From positions 81,654 through 145,653 of the forward strand of contig NW_015971548.1 of assembly GCF_000182565.1 (NCBI RefSeq): DNA of 64,000 nucleotides, read 5' to 3'. Within the stretch, counting starts at the first letter, position 1. The number at the start of each line of letters is the position of its first letter. Below, in pieces: positions 36,535 through 46,535 of the stretch. Source of the DNA: Spizellomyces punctatus DAOM BR117 (Eukaryota > Chytridiomycota > Chytridiomycetes > Spizellomycetales > Spizellomycetaceae). The translations under genes and the position numbers were made by a program. Under the pieces are notes generated by a model, which ran no database searches, had not been told where the DNA came from, and saw only the letters and a list, made by a program, of their open reading frames with translations.

Positions 36535-39500
36535 TACCATCATTGCATGTCTCATCTTGAGTTTGCCACTTTCTCTATCGTAGCGCTGAGCGGGCTGATC
36601 TCGCTGCTCATATGAAACTGCAAACATCGTCATAGAAATCTATGCTCTATTCCAGTCTTGGATCACCTCATAGATGGAGTTAGGAAAGGGTAGAAGATAT
36701 GCATCGTTCGTTCTGATCGTCCTGTACCGTGTTCGCACATCCATTTCGTTCGGATGTTTACCGTCGAGAATATAAAGGACATACACTCTTTGCCCATACT
36801 TGCGATCCAGCCATTCAGACACGTCCGACGAATTGAACGAGCACAGGCAGCAATAGGAGCTCTCACTCGACTACGAGACGCCAAGTGTCGTATTCGGAAA
36901 AAAAAAATGTGCCCGCAGGAACGTAGCAAACTCAAACACCAGTTGATGGTATTGTCAAGGTCGAAAACCTGCTAGCAGATGGAGTGATCTTGGTTGATGC
37001 ACAGTCGCACCTCTGATGTAGCCAAGGTGTCAGTTTCTCTATCAGCACCCTATGCGTACCCTCTATGGAAGACTACCACAGATCTGATTTTAATATACCG
37101 TTCAGTTGGACCAACTCCTTTGAGAAAGGCCTCGGTTGTTCCCTTATTGCCGTTTCAAATAGCGTTTTCCCGCTGTATAAGATTCAATGTTTATACCAAT
37201 ACAGGCTGTACGAGAGTAGAAGGAGGTGATAATGAGATGGGGGCCTAGGGTGACAAGGCTGCGTGGGGAATGGGTTTTACGCTAGCATTATGGATTACTG
37301 AAATTGTTAATCGGGCTCTGGATTGGCTATGGACAACCGTAATGCGTGGTTGTCCAGGCAAACTAAGTCATAAATGGAACATTGACTGGCATCAAGGATA
37401 GGAGACATGGTCATCCAAGCGATTTTCATAGACCTCCAATAAGAGACATGAGAGATTCTCATTTCCGAATGGGACAAGTCCCAATGATTGCCATGAAAGG
37501 ATGAGGGTCCATCCCGTGCAAAGTGGGACGGCGAACGAAAGGACAGTCAACGACTAGTTGAGGTCCTCCAACAGGGTCATGGTCGACGAGGACTTGAGGT
37601 TCCTATCGTGAAAGAATATTCGACAAGCAGCGTGAGCCGGCATTCTTTATTGTTTGGGCGATCGAGCTAGATCCCATGCCGCAATCTACCGTACGGGTGA
37701 GGTGATCTCCTTTGGCTGAGCTAGAATACCATCCGCCAAGTCGGACAGTGCAAAGAATCCGCCAGACGTCTTTCTACATTGCGGTACCAGTCGCCGGTAT
37801 TTTTCTTCTCCTCGTTGGCGCCTTTTGATTCTGGGAATAGTCTACCATTCTTCTACCGGTTTACCAAATGATCTTACATCTCTAGCCGCGACTTCTCGGG
37901 CAAAAGTGAGAACTCAACCGTCGGATTCGAGGTCTGCCTGGTTGAGACGTGCTTTATAATATTGTCACTCGCCGTGGTGGGAGAGGAACGACATCTTTCT
38001 AACTTGATCCAATCTAGAGATGCAGGTACACCTCACGGGAATCTGGTGATTAGAGCCGGTCCCAGTACTGCCCCCAATTTGGATGTAAGGCGAAACGTCA
38101 ATCCTCGTTTGAGTCTGAATTCTTGGCCATCTTCTCTTGGGACAATCTTCTCATTGTGCCTGGAGTCCCTCAAGGTCCACGAGAAGATCTGCAATCTGAT
38201 CTCTGGAATGGTCCTAGAAAATCGTGGGATTTGAGATTGGTATGGTCGATGTAAAAAATGCACAGCATTTCAAGGAGATGTGTTCAGAAAATGAACATCT
38301 CTTCTAGGCTCTTAATCTCGGAGGGGGACGCTGCTTCTGATCCAATCCAGGAGCCTGCAGGATACTGTCTCAGGCTTTCTTGTTTGCTCCGCATGCGGCT
38401 GACTCCATGTCTGGAGGGGGGACGCTGTTGCGAAAGGGGGACGGAAACACAAAGTCTGAAAGGCGCAAACTCTTCTTTGAAGCGCGTAGTCGTGGTCCAT
38501 CGTTGACATGACCGTCGGCCGTGAATGAAAGTGTTAAGATGGATGATGCCCAGGGAATCCTTCGTCGACTGCAAATGGGAAGAGCGCCGATAATCTTCCT
38601 TCTCCTCATGTGCCCGACCGAAGTGATCCACTGGTGGGCAATGCCCTAGCCTCTTGTGAACTTTGGAATTTCGCAGCCAAGTATCGTCCGGCAATCCAGT
38701 GCTCTCATGCGTACGATGGGATGCACCATACTCCAGCATCGATAACAGTCTCTAAGCGGCGTATTGACTGTAGTCCAGAACTGAGGAGAGGTCTTCTCCC
38801 TGATTTCTCCCTGAGCATTTGTCCAGCCTATGGCGCAAAGCTAAGAGATCAACACATACTCGACCACACTTGGTATTGGGTAGGAGATACAGCGTCAAAC
38901 GGTACGGCGTTCAGATATAAGGGCCATTTGTTGGTCGGGGAGATGTCGCAATTGTTCATGTGGAAAGAGAAAGAGGCGAAGATGGAGAGACGAACTTTTT
39001 TTAGTCCTTAGGACCTTCGTGAGCAAAGAACGATTCAGAGAGAACATTTGGGGAATGCCGCACGAGATGGCCGAGATTCGGGACGTTTTCTAATCGTGAT
39101 GTATTGCTCTTCCGCCTTATTTTCCTCTTCTTCTTCCTCCGCTGAACCATGCTCATGCAACTCCTCCTAATCAATTGGAGACGGTGCTTCTTGGAACACA
39201 TCAATAGCAGGTGGGAGCTAATGTCTGCACTAAACTGCTCTGCACACTCATCTCCATTTGGCGATGGACGCGGGTCTTGTCCGTTTTCCGGTAGGTCCGT
39301 GTAATGGCCAAACCTTTTCCATCTCTCATTTTTCCTGTATCTATTGTTGAGACTTCGCTATCCGTGTCTGAATCCATTCCTCGATGAGTTGATAGCCGGG
39401 AGATGTCGTAGGCACGAGATCGGAAAAGTTCTCTCTGGTGGACACTGCAATGTTTGTCAGTTGAGCAAGCTGCTCTCAAATGTTCTCTCTCTCCAAGCAG

Positions 39501-40452
39501 ATCTCTCCGAGAGAAAGTGAGGGATTCGGGCAGTTGTGTATCCGCTATCCAAGAGGAGACATCCGGTAGATGACCACCTTCGGCGCAGGTGAGTCCGTTG
39601 CCATTTGCCCCAGCTATGGAATGCGGTCCTGTTGACTTGGGTGCGAGCTTTTCGATGGCCGTTACGTTGTGTTGTGTATTTCCAGAATTGCGATAGCAGC
39701 GAAAGGCGTGTCATTCCCGTTCTTACCATTTGCATTGTTTGTTTCTCGTGTGGATTCCCAAGGCTCTCTCTTGCAGGCTTCAGAGGATCTGCAAACTGCT
39801 CCTTCAGTCTTCAAGCGAGGATCTCTTTTCGGCCAGAGATCCCTGTCCATCTCGTCAAAATATGAGATACAAAGGCATGTTTCCGTTACAAGCAATGTGA
39901 AAAACTCTATGGCTGCGGGCAGCGAATGTACGGCAATTGCACGTTCCAATCCTCGGGAGAATACTCATTCATAATCATAGGGCCAGTGTCTTGATGCTCA
40001 GCTCCGGAGGTCCATTTGAAAAGAGATGGTAAGAAGATTCTAAATTCGAGGACTCCAAGCTCATTTCAGCGGCACTCTGTATAAACAGTTGTCCGGCGGG
40101 ATGAGACGGGGGACTCGGGCGGGAGATGCTTTCAACCAATACACCGGCGACCTACCAGCCATCCACCATTTATGAGTGAGAAAGGACAACGGATCTTGCT
40201 AACATCATCCATCATTTGAAGCAGTCTTGGACTGGTGGATCTCTTGGTGGGCGTCACCAGTTCCAAAATATCCAGTACAAGTCGTTCCCACACATGTACA
40301 GCACCCAAAGGTCCACATCACTTTCGTTAATTGCCTTAGCCTTGGGCAAGGCTACTCGTTAGCGACCAACTTTTTACCCAACCAGCAACCAGGCACCCAT
40401 ATCCCTATCGGAGGCGTCCTATGCTCTCATATCGACCGATGTCGTGCGAAAA
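36535..40452. other. Gene-poor stretch with decayed repeats
   Basis: No intact gene is seen in nearly 4 kb. All frames are broken every 60-150 codons. The parts with a recognisable, low-confidence origin are listed separately (38284-39990). Confidence 0.5.
38284..39990 (-). mobile_element. Possible decayed Ty1/copia retroelement remnant
   Basis: Minus-strand frames, interrupted by stops and shifts, recall parts of a copia polyprotein in the right order. Near 39520-39560 a frame reads HLPDVSSWIADT, resembling the protease motif WI-x-DSGA. Near 38640 the string VHKRLGHCPPVDHF resembles the GAG-pre-integrase HxxLGH motif, followed by LGIIHLNTF. All are weak, short matches and no LTRs were found. 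Simple decay of another repeat family is an alternative. Confidence 0.3.
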
Positions 40453-40602
40453 CGTTTCAACAAATCACCTCAAAGGTCGCGAAGAAAGCAGACTAGCAGA
40501 CTTCAGGCTTGCCTAGCGACCGCCGCACCTGTTTCTGAATATCGTCGGGAAGAGAAGCCGACGTGACGCGCCCGAAACCCTTACAGTTACTGCCCACCAT
40601 CA
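40453..40602. repeat. Inverted repeat, left arm (150 bp)
   Basis: This arm is the near-perfect reverse complement of 41165-41314. Read on the minus strand, it encodes the same C-terminal peptide (GFGRVTSASLPDDIQKQVRR and onward to a TAG) as the right arm does on the plus strand. Confidence 0.9.
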
Positions 40603-41164
40603 GGCACTACAAACAAACACACTGCATCGAGTCGTCGCCAGATCGACCTCGACATTCGACCTTTCTCCAGAGTCGCCACAATCCTACGCGAAATCTGCAT
40701 CATTCCTAACGAAGAATGGGCCGCTTACCGAACCGGATACCGCAAAGAACTCTGTGAGTTCCGCCTGAAACCAACAACCTCCGACTTGGCCACCAAATAT
40801 ACCACAATACGGTGGCTAGCCGAAATTTTCTTCACGCTAGGAGTTGACACATATGAGCAGCTCGTCCAGCTGCATTGGAAATGGGGCGATTCAGAAAGTT
40901 TCCTTTTGACGTCAGCTCAACATAGCATCAAAAACGTTTCAAGATGGATATCAACAAGGAGTACATTCTCTTCACAGGGACTGTTAGAATAAGCGGTCTT
41001 GTGATTTGCTTGGAAGACTATTATCAATGGAATGATGACTCCATAAGCAATGTCAGTTGAAACATTTGTCAAACATCTCCCTTTTCGCGTGAAAGAAGTT
41101 GTGAAAGACACCGATATAGAGACCCGAACTTTCAGCGACCCGGTCTTAGCCTGGAACTGCGCGG
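40603..41164 (+). pseudogene. Gene fragments between the inverted repeats
   Basis: The spacer has an open plus-strand frame from about 40630 to 40990 with good coding character (for example RPFSRVATILREICIIPNEE and LGVDTYEQLVQLHWKWGD), ending at a TAA at 40990-40992. It lacks a clear start. A second plus-strand frame begins at 41050 (MSVETFVKHLPFRVKEVV) and continues into the right arm, ending at 41274. The family is unknown. The layout suggests rearranged copies of one gene rather than an intact gene, although two exons of a real gene cannot be excluded. Confidence 0.45.
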
Positions 41165-41314
41165 TGATGGTGGGCAGTAACTGTAAGGGTTTCGGGCGCG
41201 TCACGTCGGCTTCTCTTCCCGACGATATTCAGAAACAGGTGCGGCGGTCGCTAGGCAAGCCTGAAGTCTGCTAGTCTGCTTTCTTCGCGACCTTTGAGGT
41301 GATTTGTTGGAACG
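41165..41314. repeat. Inverted repeat, right arm (150 bp)
   Basis: Pairs with 40453-40602. It holds the 3' end of the plus-strand frame that starts at 41050 and about 40 bp beyond its stop. No target-site duplication is visible at the outer ends. Confidence 0.9.
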
Positions 41315-41439
41315 GGTTGCCTTGTTTTTGGGCCTGCTCGTCCATTCCTATGTACTATGTAATGTAGAGAATATTATCGGAGCAAGCGCATGTCGCAGGC
41401 AGAAAGACATAGAACAGATGGGCGCTAACGTCCAAGATA

Positions 41440-41461
41440 CCCTAATCCTAATCCCTAACCC
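41440..41461. repeat. Short telomere-like tract (CCCTAA-type)
   Basis: 22 bp made of CCCTAA, TCCTAA and TCCCTAACCC, i.e. about four imperfect TTAGGG-type units. It lies between the inverted-repeat structure and the 2-oxoglutarate oxygenase stop codon. It is short enough for chance, but it matches the common fungal telomere unit. Confidence 0.4.
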
Positions 41462-41464
41462 ATC

Positions 41465-42049
41465 TCATCTATACATGACGTCTGTTCGAATAACATACTT
41501 CGTCCCCTCTTTCACCACGCTGCCTTCATGAAGCATCTCATGCTCAAAGATGAGCACCCTCCCTGTCTTCGGGGTCACTGAGTGGAGAATCTTCCGTTCG
41601 AGCCCTGTGAAACGGAGGAAAGTCGTCTCCCCACCAGAGAAGCCCTCATTGAGATAGATCTGAACGGTGATGAAACTGGTCTCGCTGCCATCCGGAGTTG
41701 TGTACTCCCCATCGAAATGAGGCTTGAAATAGTGACCTTTGGAGTAGCGCAAGAACTTTAACTGATTGTTCAAGCGAGACAAGGTTCTCCCGCTCCAAGT
41801 CAATGGAAGGACATCTCTCAAGCGCTGCAAGACGCAATCAGCGAGGCTGGCATCGTCGTTTAGCCAGCGCAAACAGTTGCGGATCTGCTTGCAAGCAACT
41901 TGCTGACCATTGTCGTTCACTGTTGCGTGAGCAAAACCGTCGCTGCGCTCCGCGAGATCAATGAGCTCCTGGCACTCCTCGCCTGAAAAAACGGAGTCCA
42001 CTACCAACGCAAAGCGTCCGCTGAGGTTCAAGTTCTGGGCAACGGGCAT
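41465..42049 (-). CDS. 2-oxoglutarate/Fe(II) oxygenase, prolyl 4-hydroxylase-like
   Basis: An intronless 194-aa protein. It carries the double-stranded beta-helix core of the P4H family: iron ligands His111 and Asp113 in HFDGEY and His174 in EMLHEG, with Lys184 ten residues later (GTKYVIRTDVMY) as the 2-oxoglutarate anchor. GFSGGETTF, just before the last strands, is also typical. It should hydroxylate a protein side chain (Pro or similar) using oxygen, Fe(II), ascorbate and 2-oxoglutarate. No signal peptide or membrane segment is present, so a cytosolic or nuclear enzyme is expected, unlike collagen prolyl hydroxylases. It lies in an otherwise repeat-rich region without an obvious partner gene. 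Confidence 0.92.
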   Translation of the reverse strand: MPVAQNLNLSGRFALVVDSVFSGEECQELIDLAERSDGFAHATVNDNGQQVACKQIRNCLRWLNDDASLADCVLQRLRDVLPLTWSGRTLSRLNNQLKFLRYSKGHYFKPHFDGEYTTPDGSETSFITVQIYLNEGFSGGETTFLRFTGLERKILHSVTPKTGRVLIFEHEMLHEGSVVKEGTKYVIRTDVMYR

Positions 42050-42640
42050 GACGGGTGTTGTTGTAGTTGTGGTTTTTTGCTATTGAGATGCTCTGTTTGT
42101 GGAGCTATGCGGACAGGAAGCTCGAACGATCTCGACGATTTGGTGCGTTCGTGAGCGTGCGCGTTTGCCGCGTGATCTGCTTTTGGCCATCGCGTTTCGC
42201 TTATACACGACGACTTACTTTTGGTACAAGGGTAGATTAGACAACATTCTCCAGCTCAAAGTCTTTTTCCAATATTGATTCTATCTTATTTGTTTACTTC
42301 AGGGGCGGAAATAAGCCAAACTCTCTTTACCAACGCAAGCAGAAGTCACTAGTGTGGATACGCTCGACCGCTTTCGTACAAATTTGAAATAGTTTCACTT
42401 CCCGTCTGACCCTACCTGTCGGGTCGTAGAGGACCGATCTGTTATACTTTAGTATTGCATCATAAGGACACTTTGCTAGTAGATAGGTGTTTAGCCTGCT
42501 CACTTTTATCGATAAACTCCCAGGACTCATCACGCGCTTGTAAAACGAACGTGATCAGGTTAGCGGCGGCTTCGTTTCAGCCGTATGGAAAGTCTTTCAT
42601 GGATTCGTGTCTAGAATACACTTTACGTTTGCTATAAAGC
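42050..42640. promoter_or_regulatory. Promoter side of the 2OG oxygenase, no other feature
   Basis: This non-coding stretch lies between the oxygenase start and the 3' end of the next minus-strand gene. No RNA gene or repeat was recognised. Confidence 0.4.
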
Positions 42641-43318
42641 TTATGATTTTGAGCAGAAATAGAACAAGAGAGAAACTGGCACAAACCCTATCACGAAACT
42701 GAGCAAGGCAGGGGCCAATGGTCCCCGTGCCCTCCAGAGGCCACCGATTTTCAAGGCTAGGCTGGCAACCGCTCCTATGGTAAAGAAAAGGTTCGCCCCA
42801 AACGACAGCTTACTGTCCGTTATCGCCTTCTTGGTCCATGTGGTCTGATACAACCCGAGGCCAAATTGTGCCCCGGTCAGACACAACGGAATGAGAACGG
42901 AGACAAAGTAGTCTCGATAGATCCTCGCTTTCGTCACAAACAGGTCATGCGAATCGTCGCGACTGACATAAACTGCCACGACAATTGATCTTCCTTCAAC
43001 GTTGTAAGAATACTTTGATCGGGGAACGAGGAACCCCGTCTTGTCGTGAAGCTGCTTTTCCCGCTGGAAGCGGTGGCAGTAAATATTTGCGCGAACAAGG
43101 TGCTGTACTTGAATAGGGCTGAGCGACGTGCGTAGGAAGTGTCCCATGTCGAACAGCTTTGAGAGGTCGGATTCCAAGATGTGCAGGCTGGCTTCAGCGT
43201 ATTGAAAAGCTAGCACGCTATGGTTGAACGCCTTGCAAAACAGCATCTTCTTTCTGACACTGCCGTCTGCCCAGTATACAATATGGTGCAGGATCTCTGG
43301 AGGAAGTCTCTTGCCCAT
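42641..43318 (-). CDS. F-box-like N-terminus fused to three membrane segments
   Basis: Read from ATG at 43318 this is 225 aa (MGKRLPPEILHHIVYWADG). The first 40 residues look like an F-box (LPPEIL, then hydrophobic spacing and FNHSVLAFQYAE). They are about 90% identical at the DNA level to the start of the neighbour at 44162. The rest differs completely from the neighbour: a polar middle part, then three hydrophobic helices (YFVSVLIPLCLTGAQFGLGL, LFFTIGAVASLALKIGG, LAPALLSFVIGFVPVSLLF). An F-box on a membrane protein is unusual. The neighbour's first Met codon (ATG) is ATC here, so translation should begin seven codons later, at MGKR. The open frame continues upstream to a TTG but has no ATG. 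Function unknown. Confidence 0.65.
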   Translation of the reverse strand: MGKRLPPEILHHIVYWADGSVRKKMLFCKAFNHSVLAFQYAEASLHILESDLSKLFDMGHFLRTSLSPIQVQHLVRANIYCHRFQREKQLHDKTGFLVPRSKYSYNVEGRSIVVAVYVSRDDSHDLFVTKARIYRDYFVSVLIPLCLTGAQFGLGLYQTTWTKKAITDSKLSFGANLFFTIGAVASLALKIGGLWRARGPLAPALLSFVIGFVPVSLLFYFCSKS

Positions 43319-43420
43319 CGTGATGCAGCCGGAAGAGATGGGGTCAGATGAGGGGGGATTTTCCAGATGGCTATCATATGGACTGCGGGTGGCAGAATGG
43401 AACGATTTCCTCTTAAGTTT

Positions 43421-43432
43421 GATCACGTGATC
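43421..43432. promoter_or_regulatory. Palindrome GATCACGTGATC (E-box)
   Basis: This 12-bp perfect palindrome centred on CACGTG lies about 103 bp upstream of the ATG at 43318. A CACGTG is also found about 80 bp upstream of the paralogue (44243-44248). Confidence 0.45.
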
Positions 43433-43493
43433 CAGATTGAGGCCATCTGGCCACCAGGGCCGAGGGTAAACAAGGAACAATCATGTAGTCTTC

Positions 43494-44162
43494 TTATACA
43501 GGAATAATGTCTTCCGGTGGGGGAAGGTGAGCCCAAAAGTAGAACTTCCTGACTTCCCGGGGCACCATAGCTAGGCCCCATAAAACAGACTTAAAGTCGG
43601 TCGCATCGACAAGTGTATCGCGAATTATGGAACAGATGATGGGTGATTTGATCTCTCCGTCAGAGTTTTTGTACCATCGGAAAAGGATCCGGTCTCCGTC
43701 TTCCACCAAGGAGGACCGTCCAACCTGGCCAAGCATCGTCGAAACTACGCGGTTGGGATCCCCGTGAGATTTTGTAATTTTCATCCTCCAGAATTGCAAG
43801 GAACTTGCGATAATCTCGGCTGCATCCGGCGACAGCGTGGGGTCAATTGCGGTTGCGAGTTCCGTTACGGCGTCGAGAGTCCGATATTCAAGCTCATGTC
43901 CCTCTAGAATGGCTAGACCTGTCCGAACGATGCGCTGGAAAGGAACAGCGCCAGTGTTATGCAGAAATGCCTCTTGAAAGGCTGCTACAAGAAATTGCCG
44001 GTGCACCAGGCTGGATTCAGCGTATCTGAAAGCTAGCACGCTGCGGTTGAACGCCTTGCAGAACAGCATCTTCTTTCTCACACTGCCGTCTGCCCAGTAC
44101 ACAATATGGTGCAGGATCTCGAAAGGAAGTCTCTTGCCCATTGTGATGCAGCCGGAAGACAT
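43494..44162 (-). CDS. F-box-like protein, paralogous head to 42641-43318
   Basis: A 222-aa single-exon protein. Residues 1-50 (MSSGCITMGKRLPFEILHHI and onward to RYAES) form the same F-box-like head as the next gene downstream. After residue 50 the two share nothing. Here the body is soluble, with alpha-helical segments (AAFQEAFLHNTGAVPFQRIV, LDAVTELATAI, DAAEIIASSLQFWRM). It ends in a Pro-rich tail (LPPPEDIIPV). It may recruit substrates to an SCF ubiquitin ligase, but the F-box match is by eye and weak. Both genes are on the same strand in tandem, 176 bp apart. The CACGTG upstream at 44243-44248 may be part of a shared promoter. Confidence 0.65.
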   Translation of the reverse strand: MSSGCITMGKRLPFEILHHIVYWADGSVRKKMLFCKAFNRSVLAFRYAESSLVHRQFLVAAFQEAFLHNTGAVPFQRIVRTGLAILEGHELEYRTLDAVTELATAIDPTLSPDAAEIIASSLQFWRMKITKSHGDPNRVVSTMLGQVGRSSLVEDGDRILFRWYKNSDGEIKSPIICSIIRDTLVDATDFKSVLWGLAMVPREVRKFYFWAHLPPPEDIIPV

Positions 44163-44242
44163 GGCGTGGTGGTGGGTATTCTTCCAACTTTTTCGATTGA
44201 GGTGACGGCTCGGAAACCCGCGCGGGTCAATTTGGTATTAAT

Positions 44243-44248
44243 CACGTG
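44243..44248. promoter_or_regulatory. E-box CACGTG upstream of F-box-like gene
   Basis: CACGTG within ATCACGTGAA, 81 bp before the ATG at 44162. Compare the site at 43421-43432 in front of the paralogue. Confidence 0.35.
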
Positions 44249-44322
44249 AAGGTTCGGGCTAGAATGTCGTTATGGTGTGAGCGCCTTCCCCACATACCTT
44301 CGTCCACTTCCCTACTGTTGCC

Positions 44323-45417
44323 ATGCACGTCTTCGTGCACGACGCCAGGTCCTTAAAGGACGTGCTTGTCGACTTCCTAAAAGTAGCGAGATTCTTCAAG
44401 GTACTTCTGTGTTCAAAGTCTTCATCGACGCAAAGATTCCGTTTGTACAAAGCGACATCGACGACGACGAAGACCTACTTCCCCCAGCGTATTTCGAGCC
44501 CGACTCAGCAAACGTCCTAGCCCGCCTGCAAGAGATAAACGATGTCTTCCTTGCGACCACCTGGGGACACCTTAATGTCATGTGCGTTGAAGGCCCTTGG
44601 CTATACGTAAAGGGCATTGATGCACACCCAAAGTGGCAGGCCGCAGTCATATCCGAATTGACGCCCGCTGCGTTGCCCAATCTCCCCGACTTTATTGAAA
44701 ACAGGGCAGCACTCACCCGCATTGATATCCAATTCGTTGGCCTCACAACCGTCCCTCGTCCTCGCAAGCACCATTTTCCGCCATCAAAATCTCCTAGACG
44801 TCACCTTTAGGTTGCCATCTATGACCGACCGCAACGATGCGATATGGGTGGCGGACCTTATGCAAGCTCTCGCTCGCAAGGTTAACATGCGATTAAAGTT
44901 GTACCTGGACGAGACCCTGACCACTTTGGGGACGTTGGCCGAGATCATGAAGTCCATGTCGTTGCCGAGCAATAGTATGAACTCGATTCAACTCTTGACT
45001 ACCACGACTAAAAATGGGACCTCCTCCCTAGTGCTGAGCGTCGACAAAATCAAGCCCCACGTCATCGAAACCCTCATGGTCAATCTTACCTTTTGGCCCC
45101 ACCATCCCTTGTTCGCCTCCGCGCTGAACGGTGTGCGCACAGGGAAAGACGACAGGCCTTGTTTTACTGCAGTTACTCCCAGGTCATCCTTCCACATTCT
45201 TCATTCCGCCCTGCAAAATGACGGGCTGCGAGTTTACCAGGTTCTTATTCTTGACAACCTGATCCGTGCCGGCGGTGAATTCAATCAGGTGCTTCGAGTC
45301 CCGCCGGTGGCTCTGGATAATAGATATCTTGAGGGAATCTTTGATCAACGCCGAAACGTCGTCCATCGGAACGATTGGCACAAATCCTCCTGCTCATCGT
45401 TGCGCATCTCCTCTTAA
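44323..45417 (+). pseudogene. Frameshifted hypothetical gene
   Basis: Coding character moves through three frames with no usable introns. It starts at 44323 (MHVFVHDARSLKDVLVDFL) and shifts near 44400 to the frame reading VFIDAKIPFVQSDIDDDED. It shifts again near 44750 to the frame reading STIFRHQNLLDVTF, which stays open to the TAA at 45415-45417. The shift points lack GT-AG pairs with a plausible intron length, so two indels, or sequencing errors, are more likely than splicing. Joined across the shifts, the product would be about 360 aa. The content looks like a helical, leucine-spaced protein of the kind found in large fungal F-box/LRR-like families, but I cannot assign a domain. Its 5' end lies divergently close to the F-box-like gene at 44162. 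Confidence 0.55.
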
Positions 45418-46261
45418 CAGATGCTGATACAAATGCATGCTGGAAGATTACGTCGCTGATACCCTTACTCTTGTGAGAAATAGATGATGTTGTCGCTGGT
45501 CGTAGATTCGGAATGGGTTCACGCATTCAACTGTTGTACGAGGGGGGATTTCCCCTCGTGAAGCACTGGGAGATATCGCCGTCGTCTCTGGGCTATCGTT
45601 AGCCCATCCCAACATCGGCCGATCTGAAATCGGATCTCATGGCCGAAAGGTGCTTTCTCCAAGAAAAATCTTTCAGTCTTCGTTTAGGCAGGCACATCTC
45701 TGATGCTTGGTGATGGGAGATAGTACGTATGGCGGTTCTCTGGACCAAATCTTGTTATTGGTGATTTCGGTCTTCTGCTCTTCTCTTGCACTGTAGGAGA
45801 GACATCCCTGGTTTGATTTTTTTCGAGTACCGATGGAGCCCTTGCCCTTTAGTAAAGCATACGCCTAAAAACTGGCCCTGCGCATCAGGTCAAAATCGTA
45901 TTGCTGATTGCCCGGCAAGACGAGACCTGTTCCATCGGTGTTGGAAATGATTCATCGCTGGATCCGTGAAAGATTGCCAGAGGAATACCAGTTGCAACTC
46001 TTTGCCCTCCTCTAATATTTTAAGTTGCCGCTCGCTTATTTGCATACCACTTCAGAACCATTGGCCATCCATTCTCCGGTTCCGGACTGTGGCCATCAAT
46101 TTCCCAGATCCCGCAAAAGAGTTGTGCTCACCGACTGCCACTCAGCATCATCCTTCAGGAGATCGCAGAGACGGCAGGCCAGCTAGCCATATTCCTAATA
46201 TCTGAGTGGTGGTAGAGGCCAACACCTGTGACCTTGCGTTTATTAATTGCCACGTCTTCTT

Positions 46262-46535
46262 CATTGTATTCTTCCGAGGAAGCGGATCTTATTCACTGCA
46301 AAGTGATACTTGACTTCAAGCTAGTTGGGCCTTATCCGTGCGACCCGGAACAGATGCTCCAACCGCACTTCAAAAGAATCTGAGTATGCGATAATGTCAT
46401 CCACATACATGGGAAGTCCATGGAGGTAGCGAAGACAGTGTAGTCCTTATGGACTTTCTTGATATCGATATGGCAGAAACCCCTTGCCCGAGCCTCATGG
46501 ATGTCAACCACAATTCTTTCAGCAAGGTACTCCAT
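46262..46535 (-). mobile_element. Decayed Ty3/gypsy reverse transcriptase fragment
   Basis: On the minus strand a frame reads LPMYVDDIIAYSDSFEVRLE, the catalytic YVDD motif with the following helix (EHLFRV). A neighbouring frame reads VKYHFAVNKIRFLGRIQ, matching the stretch that follows in Ty3/gypsy RT. Upstream, another frame gives MEYLAERIVVDIHEARARGF. Frames change at least twice and stops occur, so it is a dead fragment. It is opposite in orientation to the chromovirus at 56460 and not closely similar to it. Confidence 0.7.
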
